Source of the DNA: Woeseia sp.
GTDB taxonomy: Bacteria; Pseudomonadota; Gammaproteobacteria; Steroidobacterales; Woeseiaceae
Length of the DNA stretch: 5,616 nt
NCBI GenBank assembly: GCA_003229095.1
Contig: QIHS01000438.1
Coordinates: 1 to 5,616 of the forward strand
Direction: 5' to 3'
Under the pieces are notes generated by a model. It was given only the letters and a program-made list of their open reading frames with translations. It had not been told where the DNA came from and did no database searches. Position numbers and translations under genes: made by a program. How positions within the stretch are numbered: the first letter of the stretch is position 1; each line of letters starts with the position of its first letter. Of this stretch, positions 5,390 through 5,616 are shown piece after piece.

Positions 5390-5616
5390 TCAGGACTTTG
5401 GAATGGAATACACGGCGGCATCTTCGCGACCGGCATTCGCCTGATAATAGGCAGGCCTTTCGGCGATTTGTCGGAAGCCTCTTTTAGCATACAGGGCAAT
5501 CGCTTTTTCATTTGACGGTCGAACCTCGAGAAAGACTTCTTTTACGTCCTCCCGTCGCGCCCAATCAAGGACCTCATCGAGCAGCCGCTCGCCGTATCCA
5601 AGGTCGCGGAATGAAG
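5390..5616 (-). CDS. rimI: Ribosomal protein alanine N-acetyltransferase RimI (C-terminal part)
   Basis: The reverse strand is open from the window edge to a TGA at 5392-5390, giving 74 residues of a GNAT-fold acetyltransferase C-terminus. The acetyl-CoA binding motif R-x-x-G-x-G appears as RDLGYG, followed by ERLLDEVLDWA. The family signature LEVRPSNEKAIALYAKRGF and the closing YYQANAGREDAAVYSIP match RimI, which acetylates the N-terminal alanine of ribosomal protein S18. The GRED motif near the end is typical of RimI rather than general GNATs. It lies upstream of prfC on the same strand, with a 100-base gap; E. coli has rimI near prfC too, with yjjG between. The N-terminal half is outside the window. 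I am confident of the family; the precise substrate rests on the RimI assignment. Confidence 0.88.
   Translation of the reverse strand, partial: SFRDLGYGERLLDEVLDWARREDVKEVFLEVRPSNEKAIALYAKRGFRQIAERPAYYQANAGREDAAVYSIPKS

Noticed and set aside
3919..5511. A 530-residue protein starting at 5511
   Set aside because: Its first 74 residues are an out-of-frame reading of rimI and the intergenic gap, and its last 100 are out-of-frame prfC; the RF3 start at 5289 matches the family.

Overview
The window looks like chromosomal DNA of a gammaproteobacterium, assigned only to class level. The support is a rimI-prfC gene order on one strand (E. coli also has rimI close upstream of prfC), a release factor 3 sequence close to the enterobacterial form, and dispersed REP-like repeats built around GGGGACATCCA / TGGATGTCC. 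The right third (about 3700-5616, minus strand) is conserved core sequence: the 3' end of rimI, then prfC. The left two thirds are accessory-like: a DUF222/HNH-family gene running off the left edge, REP-like repeats, an unrecognised membrane protein, a membrane protein plus XRE regulator pair, and a secreted serine hydrolase (beta-lactamase/S12 family).

Layout: 1-304 minus, N-terminus of a DUF222 (13E12-type) protein. 305-711, repeats with no gene: one REP-like element, a tandem array of TGAATCATCC-type units, a degenerate REP-like element and a 14-bp palindrome. 712-1251 plus, a four-helix membrane protein. 1307-1528, a detached copy of the prfC 3' end. 1534-1600, a second REP-like element. 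1689-2150 and 2147-2359 plus, a translationally coupled membrane protein and XRE regulator. 2411-2440, half of a REP-like element. 2515-3659 plus, a frame-disrupted serine hydrolase. 3720-5289 minus, full-length prfC with an inferred 11-nt deletion that breaks the frame. 5390-5616 minus, rimI C-terminus.

The most notable structure is the duplicated prfC 3' end. 222 bases (1307-1528 and 3701-3922) align without a gap. In the coding part they differ at about 34 of 201 positions, 28 of these at third codon positions, and 60 of 66 residues are identical. The detached copy therefore diverged as a working gene before it was cut off, which points to a foreign or orthologous prfC end rather than a recent local duplication. 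The two ends bracket about 2.2 kb holding the membrane/XRE pair and the serine hydrolase. This resembles an island that inserted at the 3' end of prfC and supplied a replacement end, although no integrase is visible.

Two genes (prfC and the serine hydrolase) appear frameshifted. Either this is a decaying region or the assembly has errors; read-level checking would decide. I see no CRISPR array, no tRNA or rRNA gene, and no defence or biosynthetic system that I can name as new.
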